In this document: one piece after another, positions 19,420-28,406 of the stretch
How positions within the stretch are numbered: the stretch's first letter is position 1
How the letters are laid out: every line of letters begins with the position of its first letter
Source: Bacteroidota bacterium
GTDB taxonomy: Bacteria > Bacteroidota > Bacteroidia > Flavobacteriales > Weeksellaceae
DNA: 64,000 bases
Assembly: GCA_023423715.1 (NCBI GenBank)
Contig: JAFAFC010000010.1
Location: 1-64,000, forward strand
Direction of reading: 5' to 3'
The notes under the pieces: generated by a model
What the model saw: the letters and a program-made list of their open reading frames with translations, nothing else
The model's database searches: none
What the model was told of the DNA's origin: nothing
Made by a program: the position numbers and the translations under genes

Positions 19420-20706
19420 ATGTCAGATAATAAAGTCGTATTGAACTATGATGGGAAATCATTCGAATATCCTATTGTAGATAGCACACTTGGAGATCGT
19501 GGAATCGATATTTCGAAGCTTAGAGATCAAACTGGTTTAATTACTTTAGATCTTGGATATAAAAATACCGGAGCTACGTTAAGTGATATCACCTATTTGG
19601 ATGGTGATAAAGGAGAATTGTATTACAGAGGATATCCTATCGAGCAAATTGCTGAAAAATCGAATTTTACAGAAGTAATGTATTTGTTACTTCACGGTGA
19701 ATTGCCAACAGAAAGTCAATTTACTTCTTTCGATAAAGGAATCAAAAAGTACAATTTCGTTGCAGACGAAATGAAGAAAATTCTTGACGTTTTCCCTCGT
19801 TCTGCTCACCCTATGGGAGTTCTTTCTTCGCTTACATCTGCGTTAACGGCTTTTAACCCAAAAGCAGTAAACGTAAATTCTAAAGAAGAAATGGATCACG
19901 CAGCAGAATTAATGCTTGCTAAATTCTCTCACCTTTGTGCATGGACGTATAGAAAAACTCAAGGTTTACCAATCAACCACGGCGATAACAGCTTAAGCTA
20001 TGTAGAAAATTTCTACAGAATGGCTTTCAGATTACCAAATGAAGATTTTGTAATGGATCCAGTTGTTGTTGATGCTTTAGATAAATTATTAATCCTTCAT
20101 GCTGATCATGAGCAAAACTGTTCTACTTCTACAGTAAGAATGGTAGGTTCTGCTCATACGGGATTATTCGCGTCTATTTCTGCGGGTGTTTCTGCACTTT
20201 GGGGGCCACTTCACGGTGGTGCAAACCAAGCGGTAATCGAAATGCTAGAAATGATTGAAGCGGATGGAGGAGATGTTGCTAAATGGGTAGAAAAAGCGAA
20301 AAACAAAGAAGATAACTTCCGTTTAATGGGCTTCGGACACAGAGTTTACAAAAACTTCGATCCAAGAGCGAAAATCATTAAGAAAGCGGCTGATGATATC
20401 CTTAACGCATTAGGAATTCATGACAAAGCTTTAGATATCGCAATGCAATTAGAAAAAGTAGCGTTAGAAGACGATTACTTCGTATCTAGAAAATTGTATC
20501 CAAACGTAGATTTCTATTCAGGAATTATCTACAGAGCATTAGGAATTCCAACTGAAATGTTTACCGTAATGTTTGCATTAGGAAGACTTCCAGGATGGAT
20601 TTCTCAATGGAAAGAAATGAGACTTCACGGAGACCCAATTGGTCGTCCAAGACAAGTTTATCAAGGAGCAGGAGTACGTGATTATGTTTCTATGGAAGCA
20701 AGATAA
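19420..20706 (+). CDS. gltA: Citrate synthase
   Basis: Citrate synthase condenses oxaloacetate and acetyl-CoA at the start of the TCA cycle. The 428-residue product is of the long type II kind, with a small beta-rich N-terminal domain before the catalytic domain. Catalytic regions are visible: GPLHGGANQAVIEML, MGFGHRVYKNFDPRAKI and the VDFYSGIIYRALGIP segment with the catalytic aspartate. It is a single gene with its own promoter and a bidirectional terminator downstream. Confidence 0.97.
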   Translation: MSDNKVVLNYDGKSFEYPIVDSTLGDRGIDISKLRDQTGLITLDLGYKNTGATLSDITYLDGDKGELYYRGYPIEQIAEKSNFTEVMYLLLHGELPTESQFTSFDKGIKKYNFVADEMKKILDVFPRSAHPMGVLSSLTSALTAFNPKAVNVNSKEEMDHAAELMLAKFSHLCAWTYRKTQGLPINHGDNSLSYVENFYRMAFRLPNEDFVMDPVVVDALDKLLILHADHEQNCSTSTVRMVGSAHTGLFASISAGVSALWGPLHGGANQAVIEMLEMIEADGGDVAKWVEKAKNKEDNFRLMGFGHRVYKNFDPRAKIIKKAADDILNALGIHDKALDIAMQLEKVALEDDYFVSRKLYPNVDFYSGIIYRALGIPTEMFTVMFALGRLPGWISQWKEMRLHGDPIGRPRQVYQGAGVRDYVSMEAR

Positions 20707-20725
20707 CTTTACTCCTATTAAATAT

Positions 20726-20753
20726 AAAACTCCCCAATTTGGGGAGTTTTTTT
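20726..20753. terminator. Bidirectional terminator between gltA and EamA gene
   Basis: AAAACTCCCC (20726-20735) pairs with GGGGAGTTTT (20741-20750) around AATTT, with T and A tracts on each side. It serves the convergent genes and reaches the stop codon of the minus-strand gene. Confidence 0.9.
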
Positions 20754-21642
20754 ATGCAGTTTGTATGGCTTTTTTCTCGTTTCGCCGATTGGACAAAACA
20801 TTCAACAAAACTCCGCTAAGAATAAATACAATTCCGATGAGTAGATTGGTGGTGAACTCTTCTTGAAAAAATAAAACACTTACGGCAACAGCGATCACGG
20901 GTTCTAGAGCGCCCATAATTGCCGTTGGTGTTGATCCGATGTATTGAATCGCAATCACCAAAGCAACACTTGAAATTAACGTGGTTACAAAAGCAAATAC
21001 AACCAAGTTTATTAAAATCGATGTGTTCGGAACCATTAAAGATTCGCCTTTAAGTGATGATTTTACTAAAAAATAGAATGCCGTAAAAAGCATGGAATAA
21101 AATGAAAGTTTGAACCCGTTCATTGCCAATCCTCCTTTATTCACAATAATCATATATAAAGCATACGCCAAAGCGCTAAACATAACGATTCCCAATCCGG
21201 TATAATTGAGCTCGAAAGAGCCTTCTTTTAAACAAAGTACTAAGACCCCAATAAAAGCTAAAATCAATGAAATGACGCCCATTTTGCTAAGCTTTTCCTT
21301 GTACACAAAAAACATAATCAAAGCCACTAAAACAGGATAAACGAACAAAACGGTGGATGCGATTCCCGCCGAAAGATAGTCGTAACCAATGAATAAAAAT
21401 TCGGATGATAATGCATAGCAAAGTCCTAATATTGCTAATACTCCCAATTCCCTTTTGTTGATTTTTAAACTTATTTTTTTCGACAATAAGTAAACACCGA
21501 CCATCAAAGCAGAAAATAAAAACCGATAAAAAAGCGTTACATCCATAGAGAATTGTATCCGCTTCAACGGTAAAATAAAAATCGGGATTAACCCGAATGA
21601 AATGGCAGAAATTGCGGCAATAATGTAGCCTTTTGTTTTCAT
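20752..21642 (-). CDS. EamA/DMT-family transporter
   Basis: The 296-residue product has ten hydrophobic segments in two similar halves, the layout of the drug/metabolite transporter superfamily. The first half begins YIIAAISAISFGLIPIFILP. The second contains GLGIVMFSALAYALYMIIVN and, near the end, a typical GALEPVIAVAVSVLFFQEEF motif. Members export amino acids, nucleosides or other small molecules from the cytoplasm, and the substrate cannot be told here. It is a single gene, convergent with gltA, with a good promoter of its own. Confidence 0.85.
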   Translation of the reverse strand: MKTKGYIIAAISAISFGLIPIFILPLKRIQFSMDVTLFYRFLFSALMVGVYLLSKKISLKINKRELGVLAILGLCYALSSEFLFIGYDYLSAGIASTVLFVYPVLVALIMFFVYKEKLSKMGVISLILAFIGVLVLCLKEGSFELNYTGLGIVMFSALAYALYMIIVNKGGLAMNGFKLSFYSMLFTAFYFLVKSSLKGESLMVPNTSILINLVVFAFVTTLISSVALVIAIQYIGSTPTAIMGALEPVIAVAVSVLFFQEEFTTNLLIGIVFILSGVLLNVLSNRRNEKKAIQTA

Positions 21643-21659
21643 AAATTGATTTCAATCGG

Positions 21660-21691
21660 CAAAGGTACAGCTTGCTTTTGGGTTTCCCAAA
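21660..21691 (-). promoter_or_regulatory. Promoter of the EamA transporter gene
   Basis: On the minus strand TTTG (21688-21691) is followed after 20 bases by TACCTTTG (21660-21667), an exact TAnnTTTG. It lies 18 bases upstream of the start codon. Confidence 0.65.
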
Positions 21692-21847
21692 CAACGCATG
21701 CTCTTGTATTTTTAAAGTTGAAATTTGGATAATTCTTCCGTAAAATAGGAAATATTAAGATGGAATGTTTAGGATTTAAAAATTCATTGAAAAAAAGCTA
21801 AACAAAATGATGACAATTCTAGATTTTAACGCTCTTAAAATTCATTT

Positions 21848-21874
21848 TTGAGTGCTTTTTATAAACTATATTTG
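21848..21874 (+). promoter_or_regulatory. Promoter of the arginine-deiminase-fold gene
   Basis: TATATTTG (21867-21874) is an exact -7 element 18 bases before the ATG. A TTG at 21848-21850 is a possible -33 element, though the 16-base spacing is slightly short. Confidence 0.5.
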
Positions 21875-21892
21875 CTTTTGAGGAAAGAATCT

Positions 21893-22807
21893 ATGAAACT
21901 GAACATTACGAACGAAACTGGAAAACTAAAATCTGTTGTACTCGGCCAGCCCAATTCTATTGGTGGAACGCCTTCTTTAGAGGAAAGCTATGATGCTAAA
22001 TCGTATTACGCGATTGAAAATGCAATCTACCCAAAGGAAGAATCTGTTCTTGTAGAAATGAATGCTTTTGAGGAAGTTTTGAAAAAATACGGTGTCAAAG
22101 TATATCGTCCGAGCATCATTGAAAATTATAACCAAGTATTTTCGCGTGATGTTGCGTTTGTAATTGATGATAAAATGATCATTTCTAACGTCATCAAAGA
22201 TCGGGCGGACGAGCAAGATGCATATCGCAAGATTTTCGAAATCGTGGAGTGGCGAAAAATCATTAACCTTCCCGAAAAAGCACATGTAGAAGGCGGTGAT
22301 GTTATTGTTTGGAATGACTTTTTGTTTGTAGGAACATGTTATTCGGAAGATTATCGAAATTTTAAAACAGCGCGAACTAATGAATATTCGATTGATATTT
22401 TAAAAGAATATTTTCCAAAGAAAAGAATCATTGACTTTGATTTGAAAAAGAACGATACCAATCCGAATGAGGGAATATTGCATTTGGATTGTACCTTCAA
22501 TCCAATTGGGACGGATAAATGTATTTTATATAAAAATGGTTTTGTTGATGAAAGCGACAGCCATCTAATTGTTGATATTTTCGGACAAGAAAACGTTTTT
22601 GAAGTGACCGACGAAGAAATGTTCGAGATGGTTCCGAATGTGTTTTCTATTTCACCCAATGTTGTGGTTTCTGATGTTCGTTTTAAACGAATGAATCAGT
22701 TTCTGCGAGAAGAATGGGGTTTTACTGTTGAAGAAATTCCATACGGTGAGATTTCGAAAATGGGCGGTTTGCTTCGCTGTTCAACAATGCCATTGGTGCG
22801 AGAATAA
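21893..22807 (+). CDS. Arginine deiminase/amidinotransferase-fold enzyme
   Basis: The 304-residue product belongs to the guanidino-group modifying superfamily, whose members hydrolyse or transfer the guanidine group of arginine or its derivatives. Family motifs in order are FSRDVAFVI, HVEGGDVIVW (substrate-binding Glu and Asp), LHLDCTFNPIG with the catalytic His, and GGLLRCSTMPL with the catalytic Cys (C296). I chose the ATG at 21893. A frame-open TTG upstream lies inside the promoter. The true substrate (arginine, methylarginine or another) is not clear. A second member of the superfamily lies at 34822. Confidence 0.8.
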   Translation: MKLNITNETGKLKSVVLGQPNSIGGTPSLEESYDAKSYYAIENAIYPKEESVLVEMNAFEEVLKKYGVKVYRPSIIENYNQVFSRDVAFVIDDKMIISNVIKDRADEQDAYRKIFEIVEWRKIINLPEKAHVEGGDVIVWNDFLFVGTCYSEDYRNFKTARTNEYSIDILKEYFPKKRIIDFDLKKNDTNPNEGILHLDCTFNPIGTDKCILYKNGFVDESDSHLIVDIFGQENVFEVTDEEMFEMVPNVFSISPNVVVSDVRFKRMNQFLREEWGFTVEEIPYGEISKMGGLLRCSTMPLVRE

Positions 22808-22830
22808 TAAGACCATATTAAGCTAAAATA

Positions 22831-22861
22831 GAAAGGCTGCTCAGATTCTGGGCAGCCTTTC
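22831..22861. terminator. Hairpin between convergent genes
   Basis: A 14-base stem (22831-22844 with 22848-22861) with a 3-base loop and one G-U wobble lies after the arginine-deiminase-fold gene and before the end of the GH3 gene. The T tracts are short, but position and strength fit a shared terminator. Confidence 0.7.
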
Positions 22862-22880
22862 ACTTGTGTTACTAGTATGA

Positions 22881-25142
22881 TTATTGTAACGTAAATTTCA
22901 CTTTTGTTTTAATGGCATCGGATGCGTTTCCGATCGAAGCTTCAAATTCTCCTGGTTCAGCAACCCATTCGTGCTTTTTATCGTCGAAATAACTTAACGC
23001 TGCTTTATCGATTGTAAAGCTTACTTCTTTCGATTCTCCTGGATTTAAGAATACTTTTTCAAAACCTTTTAACTCTTTAGTTGGTCTTAAGACTGATGAT
23101 TTCAAATCGCTGATGTATAATTGAGCAACTTCGGCACCTGCTTTTTTACCTGTATTTTTCACGGTAACTCGGAAGGTGATTTGGTCGTTCTGCGTCATCT
23201 TTGATTTGTCAGCAATCGCTTTCCCGAATTCAAAACTTGTGTAGCTTAATCCATGACCAAATGCAAACTGAGGTTTGATGTTTTTGGTGTCATGCCATCT
23301 ATAACCCACCAAAATTCCTTCGTTGTATGTAATATTGATGATGTTCTTTTGATCTTTTCCTTTTCCAGCCGCCAATTCTGCTTTGTTTCCAGGATATTCA
23401 CCCATCGCGTGGGCAGCGTTATCCGAAAGCTTAACAGGGAAAGTAAATGGTAATTTTCCTGAAGGGTTAGCATCACCTGCCAAAATGGAAGCTAATGAAT
23501 GTCCCGCTTCAGAACCTAAATACCATCCTTGAACAACCGCAGGAACCTCTTTTACCCAAGGCATCGTCACAGCATTTCCGGTGATTAGTACAACTGCTAG
23601 GTTTTTGTTTGCTTTAGCTAATTCTGCAATTAACTTATCTTGTGCATATGGAAGATCCATGCTTTTTCTATCGTTTCCTTCACTGTCTTGGAAGTCGGCT
23701 TTATTCAAACCTCCAACGAATACAACGAAATCTGCATTTTTCGCAACATCAACTGCTTCACGAATTAACTCAGCTTCCGAACGGCTGTCTTTTAGATCTT
23801 GTCCGGATTTAACACCATTGTATTCTCCACCAACGTCTCCAACGTAACCTCTCGCAAAGACAACTTCGGTTTGTTTCCCGAAACGATCTTTGATTCCGTC
23901 TAGTGGTAATGTTTCGTATTTTACTTTTAATGAAGAAGAACCTCCACCAACAGTCATCATTTTAATAGCATTTTCACCAATTACGGCGATTTTTTTGGTT
24001 TTAGAAAGATCGATTGGTAATACATTTTTATCGTTTTTCAAAAGAACAATTCCTTCTTCACCGATATGTTTTGCAACCGCTTTGTGCTCTTCCGAAGCGA
24101 TGTTTCCGAAAGGCTTATTTCGATTCATCGTCGTGTTGTAAGCCAAACGCATAATTCGTCTTACTTTATCGTCCAATTCCTTAGTTCCCACTTTTCCTTC
24201 TTTGATTAATTTCAAATACGGATGTGCGAGATAGTAATTGTCGTATGCGTTACTTGTTCCTTCAGAAAGACCGTTCGTCCAACTTCCGAACTCCATATCC
24301 AATCCATTGGTAATCGCTTGTTCAGTATCGTTTGCTGCTCCCCAATCGGAAACAACAACACCTTTATATTTCCATTCTCCTTTCAGAATGTCGTTAATCA
24401 GGTATTTATTGTGGCTGGCAATTTGTCCTTTGTAGTAATCGTAAGCACCCATAATCGTCCACGAATCGCCTTCTGTCACTGCCGCTTTGAAAGGCGGAAG
24501 ATAGATTTCGTACAAAGCACGATCATCAACAGTAACATTACTTGTATGACGGAACATTTCCTGGTTGTTCATCGCAAAATGCTTTACACTGGTTGCAACT
24601 CCGTTAGACTGTACTCCTTTGATGTATGGCACGACCATCTTAGAAGACAAATACGGATCTTCGCCCATATATTCGAAGTTTCTACCGTTTAGTGGTGTTC
24701 TGTAAATATTAACACCTGGACCTAGAAGAATGTCTTTTTTACGATAACGAGCTTCTTCTCCAAGAGCTTTTCCGTAGTTCCAAGACATTGTTTTATTCCA
24801 CGTGGCAGCAAGAGCTGTTAAGGCAGGGTAGGCGATGATGGAGTCGTTTGTCCAGCCTGCTTGATCCCATTCATCCCACATTACTTCCGGGCGAACTCCG
24901 TGAGGTCCGTCGGTAGCCCAAAATTCAGGAATTCCTAATCTAGGAACACCATGTGATGAGAATTTGGATTGCGCATGTGTTAATCCTATTTTTTCTTCCA
25001 AAGTCATACGAGACAAGGCGTCTTCTATTCTTTGCTCTACAGGTTTCGTTTCATCTAAATAAATAGGAACTTTTGTCTGCTGGGCATAAACCGAGTAGGT
25101 TGCCACAGTAAGTAAAGAGGTCAGAATAATTTTCTTAAACAT
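22881..25142 (-). CDS. Secreted GH3 beta-glucosidase-type enzyme
   Basis: The 753-residue product begins at MFKKIILTSLLTVATYSVYA, a signal peptide. An upstream in-frame start 57 bases earlier would bury this signal and is less likely. GH3 domains follow in order. The TIM-barrel domain has GPGVNIYRTPLNGRNFEYMG, VKHFAMNNQE and VVSDWGAANDTEQA with the nucleophile Asp. The alpha/beta sandwich domain has GEEGIVLLKNDKNVLPIDL. A fibronectin-III-like domain lies at the C-terminus. It would release terminal beta-linked glucose or a similar sugar in the periplasm or outside. It lies 127 bases after the mannosidase gene on the same strand. Confidence 0.9.
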   Translation of the reverse strand: MFKKIILTSLLTVATYSVYAQQTKVPIYLDETKPVEQRIEDALSRMTLEEKIGLTHAQSKFSSHGVPRLGIPEFWATDGPHGVRPEVMWDEWDQAGWTNDSIIAYPALTALAATWNKTMSWNYGKALGEEARYRKKDILLGPGVNIYRTPLNGRNFEYMGEDPYLSSKMVVPYIKGVQSNGVATSVKHFAMNNQEMFRHTSNVTVDDRALYEIYLPPFKAAVTEGDSWTIMGAYDYYKGQIASHNKYLINDILKGEWKYKGVVVSDWGAANDTEQAITNGLDMEFGSWTNGLSEGTSNAYDNYYLAHPYLKLIKEGKVGTKELDDKVRRIMRLAYNTTMNRNKPFGNIASEEHKAVAKHIGEEGIVLLKNDKNVLPIDLSKTKKIAVIGENAIKMMTVGGGSSSLKVKYETLPLDGIKDRFGKQTEVVFARGYVGDVGGEYNGVKSGQDLKDSRSEAELIREAVDVAKNADFVVFVGGLNKADFQDSEGNDRKSMDLPYAQDKLIAELAKANKNLAVVLITGNAVTMPWVKEVPAVVQGWYLGSEAGHSLASILAGDANPSGKLPFTFPVKLSDNAAHAMGEYPGNKAELAAGKGKDQKNIINITYNEGILVGYRWHDTKNIKPQFAFGHGLSYTSFEFGKAIADKSKMTQNDQITFRVTVKNTGKKAGAEVAQLYISDLKSSVLRPTKELKGFEKVFLNPGESKEVSFTIDKAALSYFDDKKHEWVAEPGEFEASIGNASDAIKTKVKFTLQ

Positions 25143-25269
25143 ATCCGAGTTTTTTTCATTAATCGGGTTAAAGATAATAAAAAAAATCAAATGTCTCAAT
25201 TTGAGATAATAAAAATTTTAAAATGTGAAATTTAGACTAAACTAGGGCTGAAAAGGCGATTGTAATGCT

Positions 25270-27744
25270 TTACTTTTTGAGAATATAATCGTTAAGTGTT
25301 CTAATTTTAAATTCCGAGATAGGCTCTTGAGCCGTGATTATTTTTGCTTTTCCTGGAATTAATGTGAAGAAATTGTCATCAAAATTGGTCATTTTGTTGG
25401 TTTCAACATACACATCTTTTGCAACAACATCCGAAGTTAGTTTCAGTGTTTTTGCATCGATACGCTCGACTTTTACTTGAGCTTTTTCAAGCTTTAAATC
25501 CTTCGGTTTCGCTGGAAAATAATCGAAATAGTATGTTTCTTTATTAGATGTTTCGATATGAACGGAAATCAACATATTCGAAGGATCGAAATTCGGAATT
25601 TCATTTCTCGCAATCGTTTCTAAAGTGAAAACTTCTAACGCATACGTTTCGCGAACATGTCGTTTTGCATATATCGTTTTGCCTTTTAAATCATGAATTT
25701 GAATATCACATTTTATCAATTGATCTTTATTCAAATCGTTGTTTATTTGGATGTTAATTCCGTTTTTATCCACTTTAAATTTCGCAAAAATATCTTGAAA
25801 AAGTCGCTTTGCGGAATAATGCGACGCTTTTCGGTTGTTGTAGAAATCAATGCTGCTCCATGAAGTAACCGGCCAAACATCGTTCAGTTGCCAATACAAC
25901 GTTCCCATATTAAATGGTTTCTTTCCGCGATGCGCTTGAACAGCAATTTCTAATCCGCGGGCTTGTAAAAGTTGCGAGATATAGGCATAATCTTCGAATT
26001 GATTGGGTACAGGATAATCCCGCTCCATATATTCCCGAATCGTTTCGTAACCTGTTTTATGTTTTTGATGGTTTTTAATTCCTGGATCACCCCATTGAAG
26101 ATTGGAAGAAATTTGCGCTAAAGTCTTTATTGGAGGCATTCCTTGAAAGCCGTATTCACTTACAAAACGCCCTGTTTTTTCTTCATATTTTTCGAAAGGC
26201 TCTTTGCCCCACCAAACGCCCCAATAATGAACATCGCCTTCTTGGTAGGATTTTTCTCGTCCCCAACCATTTTTGGGTGAACTTTGCCAGTACAACGGTT
26301 TTTCTGGATAAACTTCAGCTAGAGTCTCTGGAATTAATTCACGGAATGTTTTCACATAGTCATTCCAAATTTTTGTCGAATCTTGCTTCGAATAATTGAA
26401 TTGTTTTTGCCAACCCCAATTATGCCAGCCTTCGTCATTCTCATTATTACCGCACCAAATGGCCAAACTCGCATGGTTCTGCAAACGTTTTGCATTATCA
26501 ATAACTTCATGTTTTACATTATCCAAAAAAGCGTCGTCGCCAGGATACATGGTGCATGCAAATGCAAAATCCTGCCAAACCAAAATTCCATTTTCATCAC
26601 AAAGATTGTAGAATTCATCGTCTTCGTAAATTCCGCCTCCCCAAACACGAAGCATATTCATATTCGCAAAAACCGCTTCATCAATTAATTTTTGATAGTC
26701 TTTTTTCGTCACATTCGGTAAAAAACTGTGCAACGGAATCGTATTCGCCCCTTTTATATAGACAGGAACGCCGTTGAGTTCAAAATAGAAGCCAACGCCT
26801 TTGTCGTCCGGTTTTTCAATAAGTTTGATATCTCGAATTCCGATTTTCAACTTTCGCTCATCCAAAAGCTGCTTGTCTTTTTTCAACTGAATGGAATACG
26901 AATACAGATGAGGTTCGCCCAAACCTTTAGACCACCAAAGTTTCGGGTTTATAATTTCGATAGGGATAGAAATGGTTTGAAGTCCCTTTTTTAAAGGAAT
27001 ATTCTTTTTGGTTTCATTTATTTGAAGCGTATAATTGCCTTCTTTTTCAACTTGAATTTGAGTTTTGAAGGTAAGTTGCGCTGTATTTTTTTCAATTTTT
27101 TGCGAATGTCCGATTGATTCTATTTGCGCATTTTTGATGAACTCTAATCGTACAGGTTTCCAAATTCCTGCAGTAACAAATCGCGGTCCCCAATCCCAAC
27201 CAAATTGATATTGGGCTTTTCTCACAAATACGCGTTCGCCTTCGGGAAGTTCGTACGGAAGTTTTTTTGCGGCTTCTTTTCCTTTTTTTACTGCAGATTC
27301 AAATCGAATTTCCAACGAATTATTTCCTTCTTTTAGCAAGGATTTGATTTCCTTTTGCCACGTTCTGAACATATTATTTGCGGAGATGATTTTTTGTCCG
27401 TTCAAATAAACATCAGCATACGTATCCAAACCTTCGAATACAAGCTTGATGGCATCGTTTTGGAAATCTAGTTTTGAAATTCGAAAAGATGTTTTATAAA
27501 TCCAGTTTTCATTTTCAATCCATTGAATTTTTTGCTCCTTATCCGAATAATACGGATCTGGAATTTGCTTGTTTTTAAATAAATCTGTGTGAACCGTTCC
27601 AGGAACCGAAGCGGGAAGAATTTTTGCTTTTCCTTCTTGCTGAAAAGTCCATTTTTCAAGTCCTAAATTTTTTGTTTTTACTTGGCTAAAGAAAAACAAC
27701 GAGCAAAATAGGGTGATTAGCGAAAGGAAAAGCTTTAGCTTCAT
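25270..27744 (-). CDS. Secreted GH2 beta-mannosidase
   Basis: The 824-residue product has a signal peptide (about residues 1-21, ending FFFSQ) and the GH2 layout of sugar-binding domain, immunoglobulin-like domain and TIM barrel. The barrel shows LRVWGGGIYEDDEFYNLCDE, IWCGNNENDEGW with the predicted acid/base Glu, and FVSEYGFQGMP with the predicted nucleophile Glu. The NNE variant is typical of beta-mannosidases rather than beta-galactosidases. It would cleave terminal Man-beta-1,4-GlcNAc or beta-mannan ends. The start overlaps the cutC stop by 4 bases, so it is coupled to cutC and the glycosylasparaginase gene. Confidence 0.92.
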   Translation of the reverse strand: MKLKLFLSLITLFCSLFFFSQVKTKNLGLEKWTFQQEGKAKILPASVPGTVHTDLFKNKQIPDPYYSDKEQKIQWIENENWIYKTSFRISKLDFQNDAIKLVFEGLDTYADVYLNGQKIISANNMFRTWQKEIKSLLKEGNNSLEIRFESAVKKGKEAAKKLPYELPEGERVFVRKAQYQFGWDWGPRFVTAGIWKPVRLEFIKNAQIESIGHSQKIEKNTAQLTFKTQIQVEKEGNYTLQINETKKNIPLKKGLQTISIPIEIINPKLWWSKGLGEPHLYSYSIQLKKDKQLLDERKLKIGIRDIKLIEKPDDKGVGFYFELNGVPVYIKGANTIPLHSFLPNVTKKDYQKLIDEAVFANMNMLRVWGGGIYEDDEFYNLCDENGILVWQDFAFACTMYPGDDAFLDNVKHEVIDNAKRLQNHASLAIWCGNNENDEGWHNWGWQKQFNYSKQDSTKIWNDYVKTFRELIPETLAEVYPEKPLYWQSSPKNGWGREKSYQEGDVHYWGVWWGKEPFEKYEEKTGRFVSEYGFQGMPPIKTLAQISSNLQWGDPGIKNHQKHKTGYETIREYMERDYPVPNQFEDYAYISQLLQARGLEIAVQAHRGKKPFNMGTLYWQLNDVWPVTSWSSIDFYNNRKASHYSAKRLFQDIFAKFKVDKNGINIQINNDLNKDQLIKCDIQIHDLKGKTIYAKRHVRETYALEVFTLETIARNEIPNFDPSNMLISVHIETSNKETYYFDYFPAKPKDLKLEKAQVKVERIDAKTLKLTSDVVAKDVYVETNKMTNFDDNFFTLIPGKAKIITAQEPISEFKIRTLNDYILKK

Positions 27745-28406
27745 TCTTCAATCGATTTTTTAAGATTTTTAATTTCGGCAACGTTTGTGAAACTTTCATA
27801 CGGTAAAATAGCGGAAGAATGGTAACGTCCTCCTTTGGTAACGTCCATTAATTCTAGAATATTTGACGAACGTACACCGCCACCAATTAAGATTTTTATT
27901 TTGTCATCAAAGTCTGAAATCAGTTTTGCCAAGGTTTCTTTTCCTTCAATCGCCGAATTTTTTCCACCAGAAGTAAGAACTTCTTTAAATCCAATTTTGA
28001 TTAAGGTTTTAGTCGCCTCGAAAATTTCTGGTGTACGATCGATAGCGCGATGGAAAACACAAGTTGTGTCTCCAGCCAAATCCACTAAAATTTGATTCTT
28101 TTCTTGATCGATAAACTGATGATGCGTTAAAATTCCGAACACAAAACCATCTGCTCCCGCATTTTTAAATTCGAGAATATCGTTTTGCATCTGAATGAAT
28201 TCGGCATCGTTGTAGAAAAATGGTCCACCACTTGGCCGAATCATCACATGAATCGGTTTGTCGTACTTACCGCGTAAATATCTAAATTCCTCAATGCTGG
28301 GCGTTGTTCCACCAGCGGAAACATCGGCACAAAACTCAATACGATCAGCAACGGATTGCAGCGCTAGTTCGGCAGAAGTTATTTCAAAACAGGCTATTTC
28401 TAACAT
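27741..28406 (-). CDS. cutC: CutC family protein
   Basis: The 221-residue TIM-barrel protein shows the CutC signatures RIEFCADVSAGGTTPS, HVMIRPSGGPFFYNDAEF, HRAIDRTPEIFEATKTLI and EVLTSGGKNSA. CutC was first named for copper tolerance in E. coli, but its true activity is unsettled. No metal-binding cysteine cluster is obvious here. It lies between glycosylasparaginase and beta-mannosidase, with a 4-base overlap to the latter and zero gap to the former. A role in sugar or glycoprotein metabolism is therefore as likely as one in copper handling. It has no signal peptide, so it is cytoplasmic. Confidence 0.9.
   Translation of the reverse strand: MLEIACFEITSAELALQSVADRIEFCADVSAGGTTPSIEEFRYLRGKYDKPIHVMIRPSGGPFFYNDAEFIQMQNDILEFKNAGADGFVFGILTHHQFIDQEKNQILVDLAGDTTCVFHRAIDRTPEIFEATKTLIKIGFKEVLTSGGKNSAIEGKETLAKLISDFDDKIKILIGGGVRSSNILELMDVTKGGRYHSSAILPYESFTNVAEIKNLKKSIEE

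Noticed and set aside
24222..24692. 156-codon plus-strand frame inside the GH3 gene
   Set aside because: Fully antisense to the GH3 catalytic domain, no family features, and no promoter or own context.
25143..25199. Upstream ATG for the GH3 gene
   Set aside because: It would place 19 residues before a normal signal peptide, so the internal ATG at 25142 fits better.
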